64,000 nucleotides of DNA from FEN-1297 sp963843605 (GTDB taxonomy: Bacteria > Bacteroidota > Ignavibacteria > Ignavibacteriales > Ignavibacteriaceae): positions 496,001 through 560,000 of the forward strand of contig CAWJLA010000008.1 of assembly GCA_963843605.1 (NCBI GenBank), written 5' to 3'. The translations under genes were made by a program, and so were the position numbers. Shown here in pieces: positions 9,003 through 18,276 of this stretch; position 1 is the stretch's first letter, and each line of letters begins with the position of its first letter. The notes below the pieces were generated by a model. That model made no database searches, was not told the DNA's origin, and saw only the letters and a list, made by a program, of their open reading frames with translations.

Positions 9003-10421
9003 TTAACTTACTTGGGGAGCTACCGACGCATCGGATGCTCTTCTCTTAGTTAAATCTTTTTCAATCTGAATCATCATCTTATTGGTTAACGGATAAAATA
9101 ACATTATTAAACCGCCGAGTATTCCGAAAACTGCGGGGTAGAAACTCATCAGGTTGATTATTCCGCTTAATGAATGAGCCGTCTGCGCCTCGTTTGCAAT
9201 AAATCCGTGGAAAGCCAGCATCCAGCCGACTAAAGCGCCGCCCAATGATAGGCCTACTTTTAAGGAAAATAATGAAGCCGCCATAACAAGTCCAGTCGCG
9301 CGTCTATTATTTCTCCATTCCGAGAAATCGGCTACGTCGGTATACATTGCCCATTGAAGAACAGAAACCGGACCGAAGAAGAATGAAACCAGAATGTTAA
9401 GTACGAACATTAAGATTAGGGCCTGGGGCGGAAGGAAATAAAAAAATGCGCATAATACCGAGCTGGCAATAAGAAATCCCAGGTAGGTATTTTTTTTATC
9501 GAAATGTTTGGCAAACCAATTCGTAAATATCGCCCCGATAACGGTAGCGATTGTACCGGACATCAGAAAAGTCGTAGTCAATTCGTCCATAGTAAGATTA
9601 AAAGTATGACCGAACAAACCGAACTGCTGAACTCCCACATAATACTTGAAGTAATAAACTACCGATGAGCTGCGCATTACAATATAAGTAAGCTGAAAGA
9701 CGGTTGCGCCTGCAACAAGAAGCCATGGTTTGTTTTTAAATAAATCCTTAAGATCCTCTTTGAAATTAGTATGCTGGTTTGAGGGAGGTTCTACTCTTTC
9801 TTTAGTTGTAAAGAAGGTAATCATAAACAGCACGAAAGCAAGACCGGCAATAACGCTCATAGCAAGCTGCCATCCGAGCTGCTTGTCGCCGTGTCCGAGT
9901 AAACTAACAAGATATAATGTAACGGCCTGAACAATAAGACCTCCGGAAAAGGCGGCTACGAATCTGAACGAAGATACAACCGTCCGCTGTTCGGAGTTCG
10001 GAGTGATTACGCCCATAAGAGCCGAATACGGAACGTTGATAGCCGAATACACAAACATCATTGCGGTATAAGATATATATGCATATATAATCTTTCCTGT
10101 CGTATCGAATCCCGGAGTAGTAAAAGTCAATACTCCGACGACCGCAAATGGAAGAGCAAACCAAAGAAGAAAAGGACGAAACTTTCCCCAGCGGGTTTTA
10201 GTCCGGTCCGACAAATAGCCGATGAGAGGATCAAAGAATGCATCGGCAATACGAGTAAGAAGAAGCATTGTTCCGACGGCGGCGGCAGGAAGGCCTGCGA
10301 CATCCGTGTAATAAAACATCAGGAACAATACAAAGGTCTGAAAGAAAAGGTTGGACGCGCAATCGCCGAGACTAAAACCTATTTTTTCTTTTATAGAAAG
10401 CTTTCCAGAGATATTTTCCAC
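9003..10421 (-). CDS. GPH-family sugar:cation symporter (xyloside uptake)
   Basis: 472 residues beginning at GTG 10421, preceded by GGAG seven bases upstream. The first segment (KIGFSLGDCASNLFFQTFVLF) is the conserved start of glycoside-pentoside-hexuronide transporters such as MelB and XynB/XylP types, and RIADAFFDPLIGYLSDRTKTRWGKFRP is the MFS loop 2-3 motif of that family. About 12 hydrophobic segments follow; no periplasmic binding protein or ATPase is present. It would move xylo-oligosaccharides or xylosides through the inner membrane. Neighbours on the same strand are a cytoplasmic GH3 upstream and GH8 downstream, which fits import followed by intracellular cleavage. The precise substrate and coupling ion are inferred. 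Confidence 0.92.
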   Translation of the reverse strand: MENISGKLSIKEKIGFSLGDCASNLFFQTFVLFLMFYYTDVAGLPAAAVGTMLLLTRIADAFFDPLIGYLSDRTKTRWGKFRPFLLWFALPFAVVGVLTFTTPGFDTTGKIIYAYISYTAMMFVYSAINVPYSALMGVITPNSEQRTVVSSFRFVAAFSGGLIVQAVTLYLVSLLGHGDKQLGWQLAMSVIAGLAFVLFMITFFTTKERVEPPSNQHTNFKEDLKDLFKNKPWLLVAGATVFQLTYIVMRSSSVVYYFKYYVGVQQFGLFGHTFNLTMDELTTTFLMSGTIATVIGAIFTNWFAKHFDKKNTYLGFLIASSVLCAFFYFLPPQALILMFVLNILVSFFFGPVSVLQWAMYTDVADFSEWRNNRRATGLVMAASLFSLKVGLSLGGALVGWMLAFHGFIANEAQTAHSLSGIINLMSFYPAVFGILGGLIMLFYPLTNKMMIQIEKDLTKRRASDASVAPQVS

Positions 10422-10510
10422 AGTTTACTCCAAATATTATGATTTAATAATTATAGAGTTGCAAGAAATATCGGTTCACTCTGTATTAATGGACCGACTG
10501 TAATTATTTA

Positions 10511-12805
10511 TTAAGAGACCACTTTTAAAATAATTTTTTTAAGGTCTTCATCCCTCGAAGAATTACCTGCCATAATTTCAAACTCGCCGGGTTCAACAAT
10601 AAATTGCATATCGATATTATGAAAAGCAAGTTCTTCAGGGGTAATATGGAATACTACAGACTCGGCTTCGCCGGGTTTTAAAGAAACCCGTTTAAATCCT
10701 TTTAATTCCTTCACAGGCCTGGTTACCGAACTTACTTTATCGCGGATATATAACTGTACAATTTCATCACCTTCAATTTTACCGGTGTTTTTTACATCAA
10801 CGGAGATTTTTGTCGATCCATCCGCTTTTATTTCGTCTTTTTCAAGTTTCGGAATACCGATTTCAAAAGTTGTATAGCTTAATCCGAAACCGAAATGGAA
10901 TAACGGATTTATATCCTGCGAAATATAATTAAGAAATTGGGCGCTGTTTTTATGATTATAATACAACGGCAGCTGCCCGACGGATTTCGGAACCGTAATC
11001 GTAAGCTTACCCGACGGATTAACATCCCCGAAAATAATTTCGGCGGCAGCGGTTCCGGTTTCCTGTCCCATATACCAGCCTTCTATTATAGCCGGCGCTT
11101 TTTCGGCCAGTTTATTAATTGAAAGCGGACGGCCGTTCATCAGATAAACAACAACGGGCTTCCCGAGTGCAAGTACGGCATCTACCAGTTCATTTTGTTC
11201 GCCGAATAAATCCAAGGTCATGTTATCGCCGATATGGTTTTTAGCCCATGCTTCACGGCATAGATGGTCGTTTTCCCCTACCGCTAAAATTATTACTTCC
11301 GCCTTGGCGGCAACTTCAACGGCTTCTTTAATTAATTCAAGGTTATCTTCCCGTTTGGCAAATTCTATTTCATCTCTTTTCCAGTTGAAAAAGCTTGTTG
11401 TCGTATTTGTAGTTAATTTACAACCCTGAGCAAATAATACTTCGGTGTTTCCGCCTACTTTTTCGGTTATACCCTGCAATAGGCTTTTCTTTTCGTACGG
11501 CTCTCCGGAATATCCTCCGAAATATAAATCTTTTGCGCAGGGACCGATTACCGCTATTTTTTTATATTTATTTTTTGAAAGAGGAAGCAGATTATCGTTC
11601 TTAAGCAGCACTATTGATTTTCTTGCTATTTGCAATGCAAGCTCTTTATGCTCCGCTTTCTTACTTACCTTTTCGGCATGCTCAACGTCTGTATAAGGAT
11701 TTTCAAAAAGACCAAGTTCGAATTTCAGTTTCAGGGCCTGACTTACCGCGACATCTATTTCTTCTTTTTTTATTTTTCCTTCCTTTAATAATTCAGGCAG
11801 GAATTTATAGTTATTTGCCTGCGGAAATTCAAATTGTACTCCGGTATTGAATGCTTTATCCGCCGCGTCTTTTCCGTCATTGGCAACAAACTCCTTTGTA
11901 AACAACTGATCTATTGCAAAATAATCGGCTACAATCATTCCCTTAAATCCCAGTTTTTTTCTGAGGATTTCCTGTATCAGCCATTTGTTCGCATGAGACG
12001 GTACGCCGTCAATTTCGTTGTATGACGGCATCACGGAAACAGGGTTAACTTTATCTATACACATTTTAAAAGGAAGCATATGATAATCGAAAAGAACACG
12101 GGTTGAATAATTGGCAGGCCCCTGGTTTTGGCCGCCTTCAGACTGTCCGTGTCCGAGAAAATGTTTTAAAGTGGAGGCTACATGATTTTCGGCAACGCTT
12201 CCGTCGGTTGACCCCTGCAAACCTTTTACGGCAGCACACGATAATACTCCGTTAAGATAAGGATCTTCGCCGTAAGTTTCCTCAACCCTTCCCCACCGCG
12301 GTTCCCGGCAAATGTCGATTACCGGCGAGAGTGCATGATGAGTTCCTCTTGATCGCATTTCATGTGCAATAACGGAGTATACCGATTCAAACAATTCGGG
12401 ATCCCACGAACAAGCCATCCCTATGGCCTGGGGAAAAACCGTAGATTCGGGCCTCATTAAACCGTGCTGACCTTCGTCTACGAAAATAGCGGGAATTCTC
12501 AGTCGGGTTTCTTCAACTAGATATTTTTGAATTTTATTTCTTAACTCAACGGTACCCTTAATACCCATTGCGGCGGGATGTACCGAGTTGCAGCCTGCGC
12601 CGAAAATTTCCTTCATCTTAACCGGATTATCTAAAACTTCATCTTGAAAATCGTCAACTCCCCCGTTCCAAAGACCCATTAATTGAGCAACTTTTTCTTC
12701 AAGAGTCATTTGCCCCAATAAATCCGACACTCTTTTATCAACTTTTAGGTTTGGATTTTTATAATCTGCCTCGATTAACTCGCCCTGAGATTTTTTTTCC
12801 GTCAT
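10511..12805 (-). CDS. GH3 beta-xylosidase / beta-glucosidase, cytoplasmic
   Basis: 764 residues from ATG 12805, preceded by GGAG. There is no signal peptide (MTEKKSQGELIEADYKNPN), so the enzyme works in the cytoplasm. Domain order: GH3 N-terminal barrel (SPVIDICREPRWGRVEETYG; KHFLGHGQSEGG; KGMIVADYFAI with nucleophile Asp294), GH3 C-terminal sandwich (SIVLLKNDNLLPL; IGPCAKDLYFGGYSGEPYE), then an FN3-like domain near the end (VKNTGKIEGDEIVQLYIRD). The family hydrolyses terminal beta-linked xylose or glucose. It is the first gene of the inferred xylan operon, followed by the symporter, and its upstream region carries a LacI-type operator. A beta-xylosidase role is favoured by context; sequence alone does not exclude beta-glucosidase. 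Confidence 0.93.
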   Translation of the reverse strand: MTEKKSQGELIEADYKNPNLKVDKRVSDLLGQMTLEEKVAQLMGLWNGGVDDFQDEVLDNPVKMKEIFGAGCNSVHPAAMGIKGTVELRNKIQKYLVEETRLRIPAIFVDEGQHGLMRPESTVFPQAIGMACSWDPELFESVYSVIAHEMRSRGTHHALSPVIDICREPRWGRVEETYGEDPYLNGVLSCAAVKGLQGSTDGSVAENHVASTLKHFLGHGQSEGGQNQGPANYSTRVLFDYHMLPFKMCIDKVNPVSVMPSYNEIDGVPSHANKWLIQEILRKKLGFKGMIVADYFAIDQLFTKEFVANDGKDAADKAFNTGVQFEFPQANNYKFLPELLKEGKIKKEEIDVAVSQALKLKFELGLFENPYTDVEHAEKVSKKAEHKELALQIARKSIVLLKNDNLLPLSKNKYKKIAVIGPCAKDLYFGGYSGEPYEKKSLLQGITEKVGGNTEVLFAQGCKLTTNTTTSFFNWKRDEIEFAKREDNLELIKEAVEVAAKAEVIILAVGENDHLCREAWAKNHIGDNMTLDLFGEQNELVDAVLALGKPVVVYLMNGRPLSINKLAEKAPAIIEGWYMGQETGTAAAEIIFGDVNPSGKLTITVPKSVGQLPLYYNHKNSAQFLNYISQDINPLFHFGFGLSYTTFEIGIPKLEKDEIKADGSTKISVDVKNTGKIEGDEIVQLYIRDKVSSVTRPVKELKGFKRVSLKPGEAESVVFHITPEELAFHNIDMQFIVEPGEFEIMAGNSSRDEDLKKIILKVVS

Positions 12806-13253
12806 AATAAATTCTCCGAAATAGATATCCCGATCGCTTTGGATATTTTCATTTAATTTAGTTTTTATGTTTAATAATTAGTTAGCAAAATCCTTCTTAA
12901 ATAATAAAAAAAATTATCGGGGGTATTCTTTTTTCAGCTAAAAACCGAAGATTTAGAAAATTTAATTTAAATGGATTTTTTAAGATACGATATAGCATTT
13001 GATGTGAGAAAATTTATATTTATGAACAAATATTTTCAGTTCAAATAAAATTGAACCGTTTTAATATTGCAAATAATATTCCCAATGTCAATAAAAAATC
13101 TTTGTTAATCGATTAAACAGGTGAAATATAGAAAGTTTTAACTTCGAATCCGATTATTACAGTAACTATGAGATGAGATTGGTACTTTTACGCTTATAAT
13201 TCGCTCATGGAATTGAAGTCGGGGTTCACTTAAACGATGCCCGGCATATCCGG
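12806..13253. other. intergenic region: promoter of the GH3-symporter-GH8 operon
   Basis: 448 bases of AT-rich DNA between the GH3 start and the lacI stop. I see no coding signal. It holds one LacI-type palindrome at 13051-13064, about 246 bases upstream of the GH3 start. No convincing hairpin terminator for lacI was found. The promoter itself is not identifiable by eye. Confidence 0.6.
13051..13064. promoter_or_regulatory. LacI-type operator (TTGAACCGTTTTAA)
   Basis: A 14-base near-palindrome with the CG or CCG centre typical of LacI/GalR-family operators. It matches TTGAAACGTTTTAA upstream of lacI itself and TTGAAACGGTTTAA (reverse strand) upstream of the GH10 gene. Binding by the adjacent LacI protein is an inference from motif sharing and proximity. 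Confidence 0.6.
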
Positions 13254-14282
13254 CTAATTTAACACCTTGGAAGATTCTCTGATAATAAATTCGGTTTCCA
13301 ATACTACCTTTTCTACAGGCATTACCTTAGCCGATTCAATATTTCTAATAAGGATTTCTGCTGCTTTTTTTCCGATCTCAAACTGAGGGGCTCTTATAGT
13401 GGTAAGCGGAACCGGATAAATCTTGGCGTAATAGATATCGTCGTTTCCTATAATTGATATATCCTCGGGTACGCGGATATTCAATTCCTTCAGCGCCATC
13501 ATTACTCCCAGAGCTTGTTGGTCGTTAAAACAAACTATTGCGGTAGGATAATTTTCTTTTTTCTTGTGTTTGAAATATTCTAATGTTTTGCTGAAGCTTT
13601 CCTCATGCCTGGAGCCGACCGGAACGATCATTTCTTTATTGTAAACCAGGGGACTTTCGCTGAAAGCGTGCCGGAAGCCCTCTATGCGTTCCTGAGTATG
13701 AGAAGAGTGCGTAGGACCGGCGAAATGAACTATCTTAGTATGACCGCTGTCTATTAAATACTTTACCGCTCTTTTAATCGCCTTCTGGTTATTGATTGCA
13801 ACACTGTGTGCCTGTATACCTTTTACATCTTCAAGCAGGACAAAGGGATAGTTTATCATCTTCAATTTAAATAAATGTTCAATCTCGGCTTCGCCTTCTA
13901 CTATAGGTGCGATAATAGCTCCTACTATATCCTTTGTAGAAAAAAGGTGCGAAAATTTTTTTTCACAGTCGTGCTTGTTTTCCGAACTGGTTACAACAAC
14001 CGAATAACCTTTACTGTTTGCATATTCGATAACCCCTGCGGCTATCGTAGTATAAAAAGGATAATTTAGATCTTTAATAATTATTCCTATGCTCTTTTCC
14101 TGATTACCGTTTTTCAGGTTTCTCGCCATTCCTTTGGGACGAAAATTAAGATCCTTCATTACTTTTAAAATGAGATCTCTGGTTACGGGTTTTACGAAAG
14201 TTTTGCCGTTAATAACTGCCGACACGGTTCCTTTCGAAACTCCAGCTTTTTTTGCTACATCGTCTATTGTAACTCTTTTCAT
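13254..14282 (-). CDS. LacI/GalR-family transcriptional regulator of the xylan locus
   Basis: 342 residues. The N-terminus is a classic LacI helix-turn-helix and hinge (VTIDDVAKKAGVSKGTVSAV, residues 3-22; then NFRPKGMARNLKNG). A periplasmic-binding-protein-like sensor domain follows (IGIIIKDLNYPFYTTIAAGV; AIVCFNDQQALGVMMALKEL; IIGNDDIYYAKIYPVPLTTI). Such proteins usually repress sugar genes and are released by a mono- or oligosaccharide. It lies upstream of the GH3-symporter-GH8 run in the same direction, and candidate operators lie in front of itself, of GH3 and of the GH10 gene at 24.1 kb, suggesting autoregulation and a local regulon. The effector is not visible from sequence. It may be the main controller here because the XylR homologue at 30-31 kb is dead. 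Confidence 0.93.
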   Translation of the reverse strand: MKRVTIDDVAKKAGVSKGTVSAVINGKTFVKPVTRDLILKVMKDLNFRPKGMARNLKNGNQEKSIGIIIKDLNYPFYTTIAAGVIEYANSKGYSVVVTSSENKHDCEKKFSHLFSTKDIVGAIIAPIVEGEAEIEHLFKLKMINYPFVLLEDVKGIQAHSVAINNQKAIKRAVKYLIDSGHTKIVHFAGPTHSSHTQERIEGFRHAFSESPLVYNKEMIVPVGSRHEESFSKTLEYFKHKKKENYPTAIVCFNDQQALGVMMALKELNIRVPEDISIIGNDDIYYAKIYPVPLTTIRAPQFEIGKKAAEILIRNIESAKVMPVEKVVLETEFIIRESSKVLN

Positions 14283-14310
14283 TCGATACCCCGGCTTAAA
14301 ATGCCTTCAA

Positions 14311-14324
14311 TTGAAACGTTTTAA
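14311..14324. promoter_or_regulatory. LacI-type operator (TTGAAACGTTTTAA), likely autoregulatory
   Basis: A 14-base near-perfect palindrome, 29 bases upstream of the lacI start codon, with the central ACGT typical of LacI-family sites. It is the best match of the set found in this window. Placement suggests that the regulator represses its own promoter. Confidence 0.65.
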
Positions 14325-14509
14325 TTTTAAAAATATTTTTGATATGTGTGTAAAATAAGTAAAAATTTTATAATTTAATCATAATACGTAAAAAAAAAAT
14401 CCGAAATTCCCTTATTATGTGATTAAGGTATTTTTACGCGGTAAATCCGGCATAGTTTGGTTTCAAAAAAATAGTCTCCGTTTATAATGATGTTATTTAT
14501 CGAAAACAC

Positions 14510-15892
14510 TTATTTAGTGCCGGTATCATGAAAATATTTTTCCGCGTACTTAATGAATGTCGGCCAGTTAGGCAGCGTTGTGTGTCCTCCGAAATGCTGT
14601 CTGAAAGCAATATCACCGTTAATAAGAGCAGTTCCCATCGGAGGCATTACGGTTGTTCCAAGATCTTTTTTGCCGAGAAGTCTATAAACAGGTCCTGCAG
14701 CAACCGCAGCCATAAATTGTCCTTTATCATCAACCCAGTTGCCTTCTACTTCCGGCGAACCGCAGCTGATAAATACCGGACGCGGTGCGCACATAGCGAT
14801 AAGTTCATGGGCATCAACCGGAAGATCTTTTGCGGTAAGCGGACCTGCATACTTAATGAAGTTTTCGTCAAACCAGTGGTATTCGCCGGATGAAGCAAGG
14901 TTTTCAACTTGCTCACCGAAATGACGGCGAAGCAAAGTAGCACCTCCTTTGCCGGAAGAACCGATAAAGCCGATTGCAAATCGTTGGTCGTAAGCCATAG
15001 TAACCAGAGCCGCTTTTCCGTATCTCGAAAGGCCTTCTATTCCCACTTCTTTAGCATTAACCGATTTTTCGGTTTCGAAATAATCGAGCGCTCTGCTTGC
15101 TCCCCAGGCCCATGCTCTTAATGTACCCCAATCCTCCGGTTTACGCGGCTGACCTTTATTTACAAGTCCGATAATCCCTTCCGTTAAACCTGAACCGTTA
15201 TCACCCTGATAGCTGGTAGGAACCAAGATCGCAAATCCCCACCCCTTCGCCAGAACCTGCGGGCGCCAGCTTTCCATTGTATCAATTAGTTTTTTCATTT
15301 TCTCGGTCATTTTGAATTGAGGAGAAAATGTAAAACCGAACTCCATTATAACCGGTACGGGACCTTTAGCATTTGCCGGTACCGTCAGAGTTAAATTTAT
15401 TCCGACTTTAAGAAGCGGGTAGGAGGAGTTATCCATGTGGCCTATAATTTTTTTAGTTATAACCGGAATGTCCTTAATTTTCTCTTTGGAAGTACTCACA
15501 ACTTCCCATCTCACTTTCGGGACATTTTTCGGGACCTTTCCGTAGATTTCGCGGTCAAAGTCTTTTTTGATTTCCGGCCGGCGCAGTTTCCACCACATCT
15601 CCGGAGATGTAACTTTCTTACCGTTGTTTAGAGTAAGCGGATCCGGTAAATCCGGATAAGGATTTGCTATAGATTCATCGGAGTTCGCTGCATTGGGTGC
15701 TTTCGGATTACCTGAGGGGCCCGGCCGGAGAGAATCTATATGGAACAGTTTCATGATTCTTGCATGGTCCTGCTCGGCCGTTAATTTTACCTGAGGTTTA
15801 TATGAACCGTTATCTTTATTTATTTTTTTTTGAGCAATCGATTGACTGGCTATCAAAATAGCAGCAAGCAAAATGTAATATGTATTTTTCAT
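14510..15892 (-). CDS. CE15 4-O-methyl-glucuronoyl methylesterase-like enzyme
   Basis: 460 residues with signal peptide MKNTYYILLAAILIASQSIA. CE15 alpha/beta-hydrolase motifs: WWKLRRPEIKKDFDREIYGK near residue 100, NVxM-type EFGFTF oxyanion region, GIEGLSRYGKAAL (nucleophile Ser near residue 290), and QHFGGHTTLPNW with the catalytic His near residue 440. CE15 enzymes break ester bonds between lignin and glucuronic acid side chains of xylan. The loop after the nucleophile reads FIGSSGKGGATL where many CE15s have Glu-Ser-Gly; the acid may be supplied by a later carboxylate, for example in CGSPEVEGNW. It lies between lacI and a GH43 on the same strand. No Por tail is present, so it is probably periplasmic or cell-associated. 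Confidence 0.9.
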   Translation of the reverse strand: MKNTYYILLAAILIASQSIAQKKINKDNGSYKPQVKLTAEQDHARIMKLFHIDSLRPGPSGNPKAPNAANSDESIANPYPDLPDPLTLNNGKKVTSPEMWWKLRRPEIKKDFDREIYGKVPKNVPKVRWEVVSTSKEKIKDIPVITKKIIGHMDNSSYPLLKVGINLTLTVPANAKGPVPVIMEFGFTFSPQFKMTEKMKKLIDTMESWRPQVLAKGWGFAILVPTSYQGDNGSGLTEGIIGLVNKGQPRKPEDWGTLRAWAWGASRALDYFETEKSVNAKEVGIEGLSRYGKAALVTMAYDQRFAIGFIGSSGKGGATLLRRHFGEQVENLASSGEYHWFDENFIKYAGPLTAKDLPVDAHELIAMCAPRPVFISCGSPEVEGNWVDDKGQFMAAVAAGPVYRLLGKKDLGTTVMPPMGTALINGDIAFRQHFGGHTTLPNWPTFIKYAEKYFHDTGTK

Positions 15893-15983
15893 GTCGCTTT
15901 ATAATTGTATTTTGAAAAATTCCGCATTAGCGAAAACGATCAGTCTTTCTCCGGTAATGCATTTAATTAAAAATAGTTTAATA

Positions 15984-18254
15984 CTATTTCATTAATATCA
16001 TTTTTTTTGTCTCTATGAACGATCCGGCCTGAATTCTGTAATAGTAAACTCCGCTGGCAAAATTGACGGCATTAAAATTCAAAGTATGAACTCCCGCTGA
16101 ATAATCGCCATCGGCAAGTACGGCAACTTGCTGACCCAATTGATTATAAACCGTTACTTTAACTTTATTCCCCTTGGGTAAGGCAAAAGTAATGCTGGTA
16201 GAAGGGTTAAACGGGTTCGGGTAATTCTGACGCAATTCATACTTTTTCGGAATGTTGTTCTCTTCCGAATATTTTTGAACTCCCGTAACTTCGGAAGGAC
16301 CTTTAAAATAGAACGAATGCAGGATAAACAATTTGCCGGTACCAGAACCGGTAAAAAGGAGATAGACATCGTGGTGTCCGGAAACTTTACGATTTAATTT
16401 TGCGGAGAAAGTTTGGAAGTTGTCCCACGATCCTGTGCCGGTAATATTACATTCCGCTATTTTGCTAATTGTACTTATCGAATCAATATAAACCTCCACG
16501 ATGCCGCCGCTGGTTGCACTCGTTGCAAATACCTTTATTGAGTCTGCATTTTTTTGATATTCATCATTCCCGAATTCAACCCCGGCGTACATTGCCCAGT
16601 TATTATTATAAATATTGTCGAGCGCCGTTGTATCTTTATTATAAATTTTCCTGATGGTGCCAAGTTGATTTGCCGGGCATTCGGCTAGAATCGGTGTATA
16701 AGCGTCGCGGTAAATATAGAAATCGAAATAAGCATAGCTATTCTGTACAAACAAACCCTGACGGTTGCCGGTCCATGAATTATAATCTGACTGTAGGTTG
16801 TCCATTGAAGTTACATCGAAACTTCCGACCTTTATCCAATTCAATCCGTCGGTGCTCCAGTAGCCGGTCATCTTATGATTAACACGAACAAGTTTAAGCC
16901 ATACCGGGGCGTTGGTTGTATCCAAACTTAAGTAATGATTATTATTGAAGGAAAGCGACACAACTTTTTCCCCTGCACTATCAATCGTGCTGCATAATTT
17001 AAGATAAAGAGTCTGCAGACCGTTAAAGACCCAAAGGCCGGCCTGATCGTCGGATATGCTTGGATAAGATTCCACCCTTGTTATAAGCGAATAATTATGT
17101 TCGCCGTCGTTTTTAATTATAGTGTTGGGCTTCCCTTTTGGAGATAATCTCAGCCAGCCCGGACGTTCGGTAAGCGAATAAGAACTGGCAGGAGTGTATC
17201 CGAGGAATGACCATTCGGGATTTAAAGAAGTAGAATCAAAAAAATCGGTATGAGGTACCATCCAGGGAATTCCGCTGCTCGGAAGATTCGGAGCAGGCTT
17301 GGGAGCATTTATTGGATAATCGGCAACCGGCATATCGTTTGAGTTGTAATGAACCTGGTTTAACAAGCCCTGTCTGCCTTGTCCGTACCACTCGTTATTA
17401 TTTCCGTTCCTCCACAACGGATGAACAACCCAATAGGTACTGTCGCTGAGCGTTACAACCGCCGAGCTGTGATTAGGATTGTTGAATACCGCGGAGAATT
17501 TCTGCGGATCGCTAAGATTGAAAAAGTTAACCGGGGTTGACCAAGCCGAAGCGCTGTCGGTTAAAGAATCGCTTCTCATTATATATTGCCCGCCGGAAAC
17601 ATCCCTTGCAAAAGAATAATAATAATAACCGTCGTGCTGCCACATAACCGGGCCTTCAGCCCAACTGTAGGGATAATTCGGTGAAGGATTCAGCCAGGTT
17701 AAATTATAAACTTTTCCGTTCGGCTGACCGTCAGCACCGAGTTGTACTATCCAGTTATTAACCTGGCCGTTTTTAGAAACAAGGTACCAGTTACCGTTAT
17801 CGTCAATAAAAATTGAATTATCATATCCTAATCCGGGAACCTGCGATGGAGTATGCATAAGAGTAGGCATGCTCCAGGGACCTTTAACACTGTCCGCGGT
17901 TACAAAATACATAGTATTGGCGCGAGAGAAAAAGTCCCACCATTTATTATTATAATACACTACCTGCCCTCCCCAGCAGCCGCCGGCAGGCGCATCGCCG
18001 TAACCCGACCAGGCCGCGCTTACAGGCTGGGCAATGGCTTCCCAATGAACAAGATCGGTGGAATGATAAATTACGGGAGTCGGGTTGAACGAAGATCCGG
18101 TTGTGTAAAAGTCGTTTCCTACTTTTGTTAAAGTACAATCCGGATGATCGCCCGGTATTACGGGATTCATATAAGTTTGAAATGAAACCGACTGGCCCAG
18201 CAGCATCACATAAAACAGGAACCAGAAAGTAAAGGCAGTAAATAAATTTTTCAT
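15984..18254 (-). CDS. GH43 arabinoxylan-active glycosidase with C2 sandwich, CBM6-like module and Por tail
   Basis: 756 residues. After the signal peptide (ending LLGQS) comes a GH43 propeller: NPVIPGDHPDCTLTKVGNDF (candidate base Asp39), GLGYDNSIFIDDNG (Asp145) and YSWAEGPVMW (acid Glu200). Residues ~325-510 form the beta-sandwich common in GH43 (SLNPEWSFLGYTPASSYSLT). Residues ~520-665 resemble a CBM6-type binding module (AMYAGVEFGN; SGHHDVYLLFTGSGTGKLF). The final ~80 residues are a type IX secretion sorting tail (YELRQNYPNPFNPSTSITFA...KKMILMK), so the protein is exported to the cell surface or outside. It is a close paralogue of the gene at 24805-26769, which stops after the CBM. Beta-xylosidase versus arabinofuranosidase cannot be decided. 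Confidence 0.92.
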   Translation of the reverse strand: MKNLFTAFTFWFLFYVMLLGQSVSFQTYMNPVIPGDHPDCTLTKVGNDFYTTGSSFNPTPVIYHSTDLVHWEAIAQPVSAAWSGYGDAPAGGCWGGQVVYYNNKWWDFFSRANTMYFVTADSVKGPWSMPTLMHTPSQVPGLGYDNSIFIDDNGNWYLVSKNGQVNNWIVQLGADGQPNGKVYNLTWLNPSPNYPYSWAEGPVMWQHDGYYYYSFARDVSGGQYIMRSDSLTDSASAWSTPVNFFNLSDPQKFSAVFNNPNHSSAVVTLSDSTYWVVHPLWRNGNNNEWYGQGRQGLLNQVHYNSNDMPVADYPINAPKPAPNLPSSGIPWMVPHTDFFDSTSLNPEWSFLGYTPASSYSLTERPGWLRLSPKGKPNTIIKNDGEHNYSLITRVESYPSISDDQAGLWVFNGLQTLYLKLCSTIDSAGEKVVSLSFNNNHYLSLDTTNAPVWLKLVRVNHKMTGYWSTDGLNWIKVGSFDVTSMDNLQSDYNSWTGNRQGLFVQNSYAYFDFYIYRDAYTPILAECPANQLGTIRKIYNKDTTALDNIYNNNWAMYAGVEFGNDEYQKNADSIKVFATSATSGGIVEVYIDSISTISKIAECNITGTGSWDNFQTFSAKLNRKVSGHHDVYLLFTGSGTGKLFILHSFYFKGPSEVTGVQKYSEENNIPKKYELRQNYPNPFNPSTSITFALPKGNKVKVTVYNQLGQQVAVLADGDYSAGVHTLNFNAVNFASGVYYYRIQAGSFIETKKMILMK

Positions 18255-18276
18255 AAACTCTCCCGGTGTTTGGAAA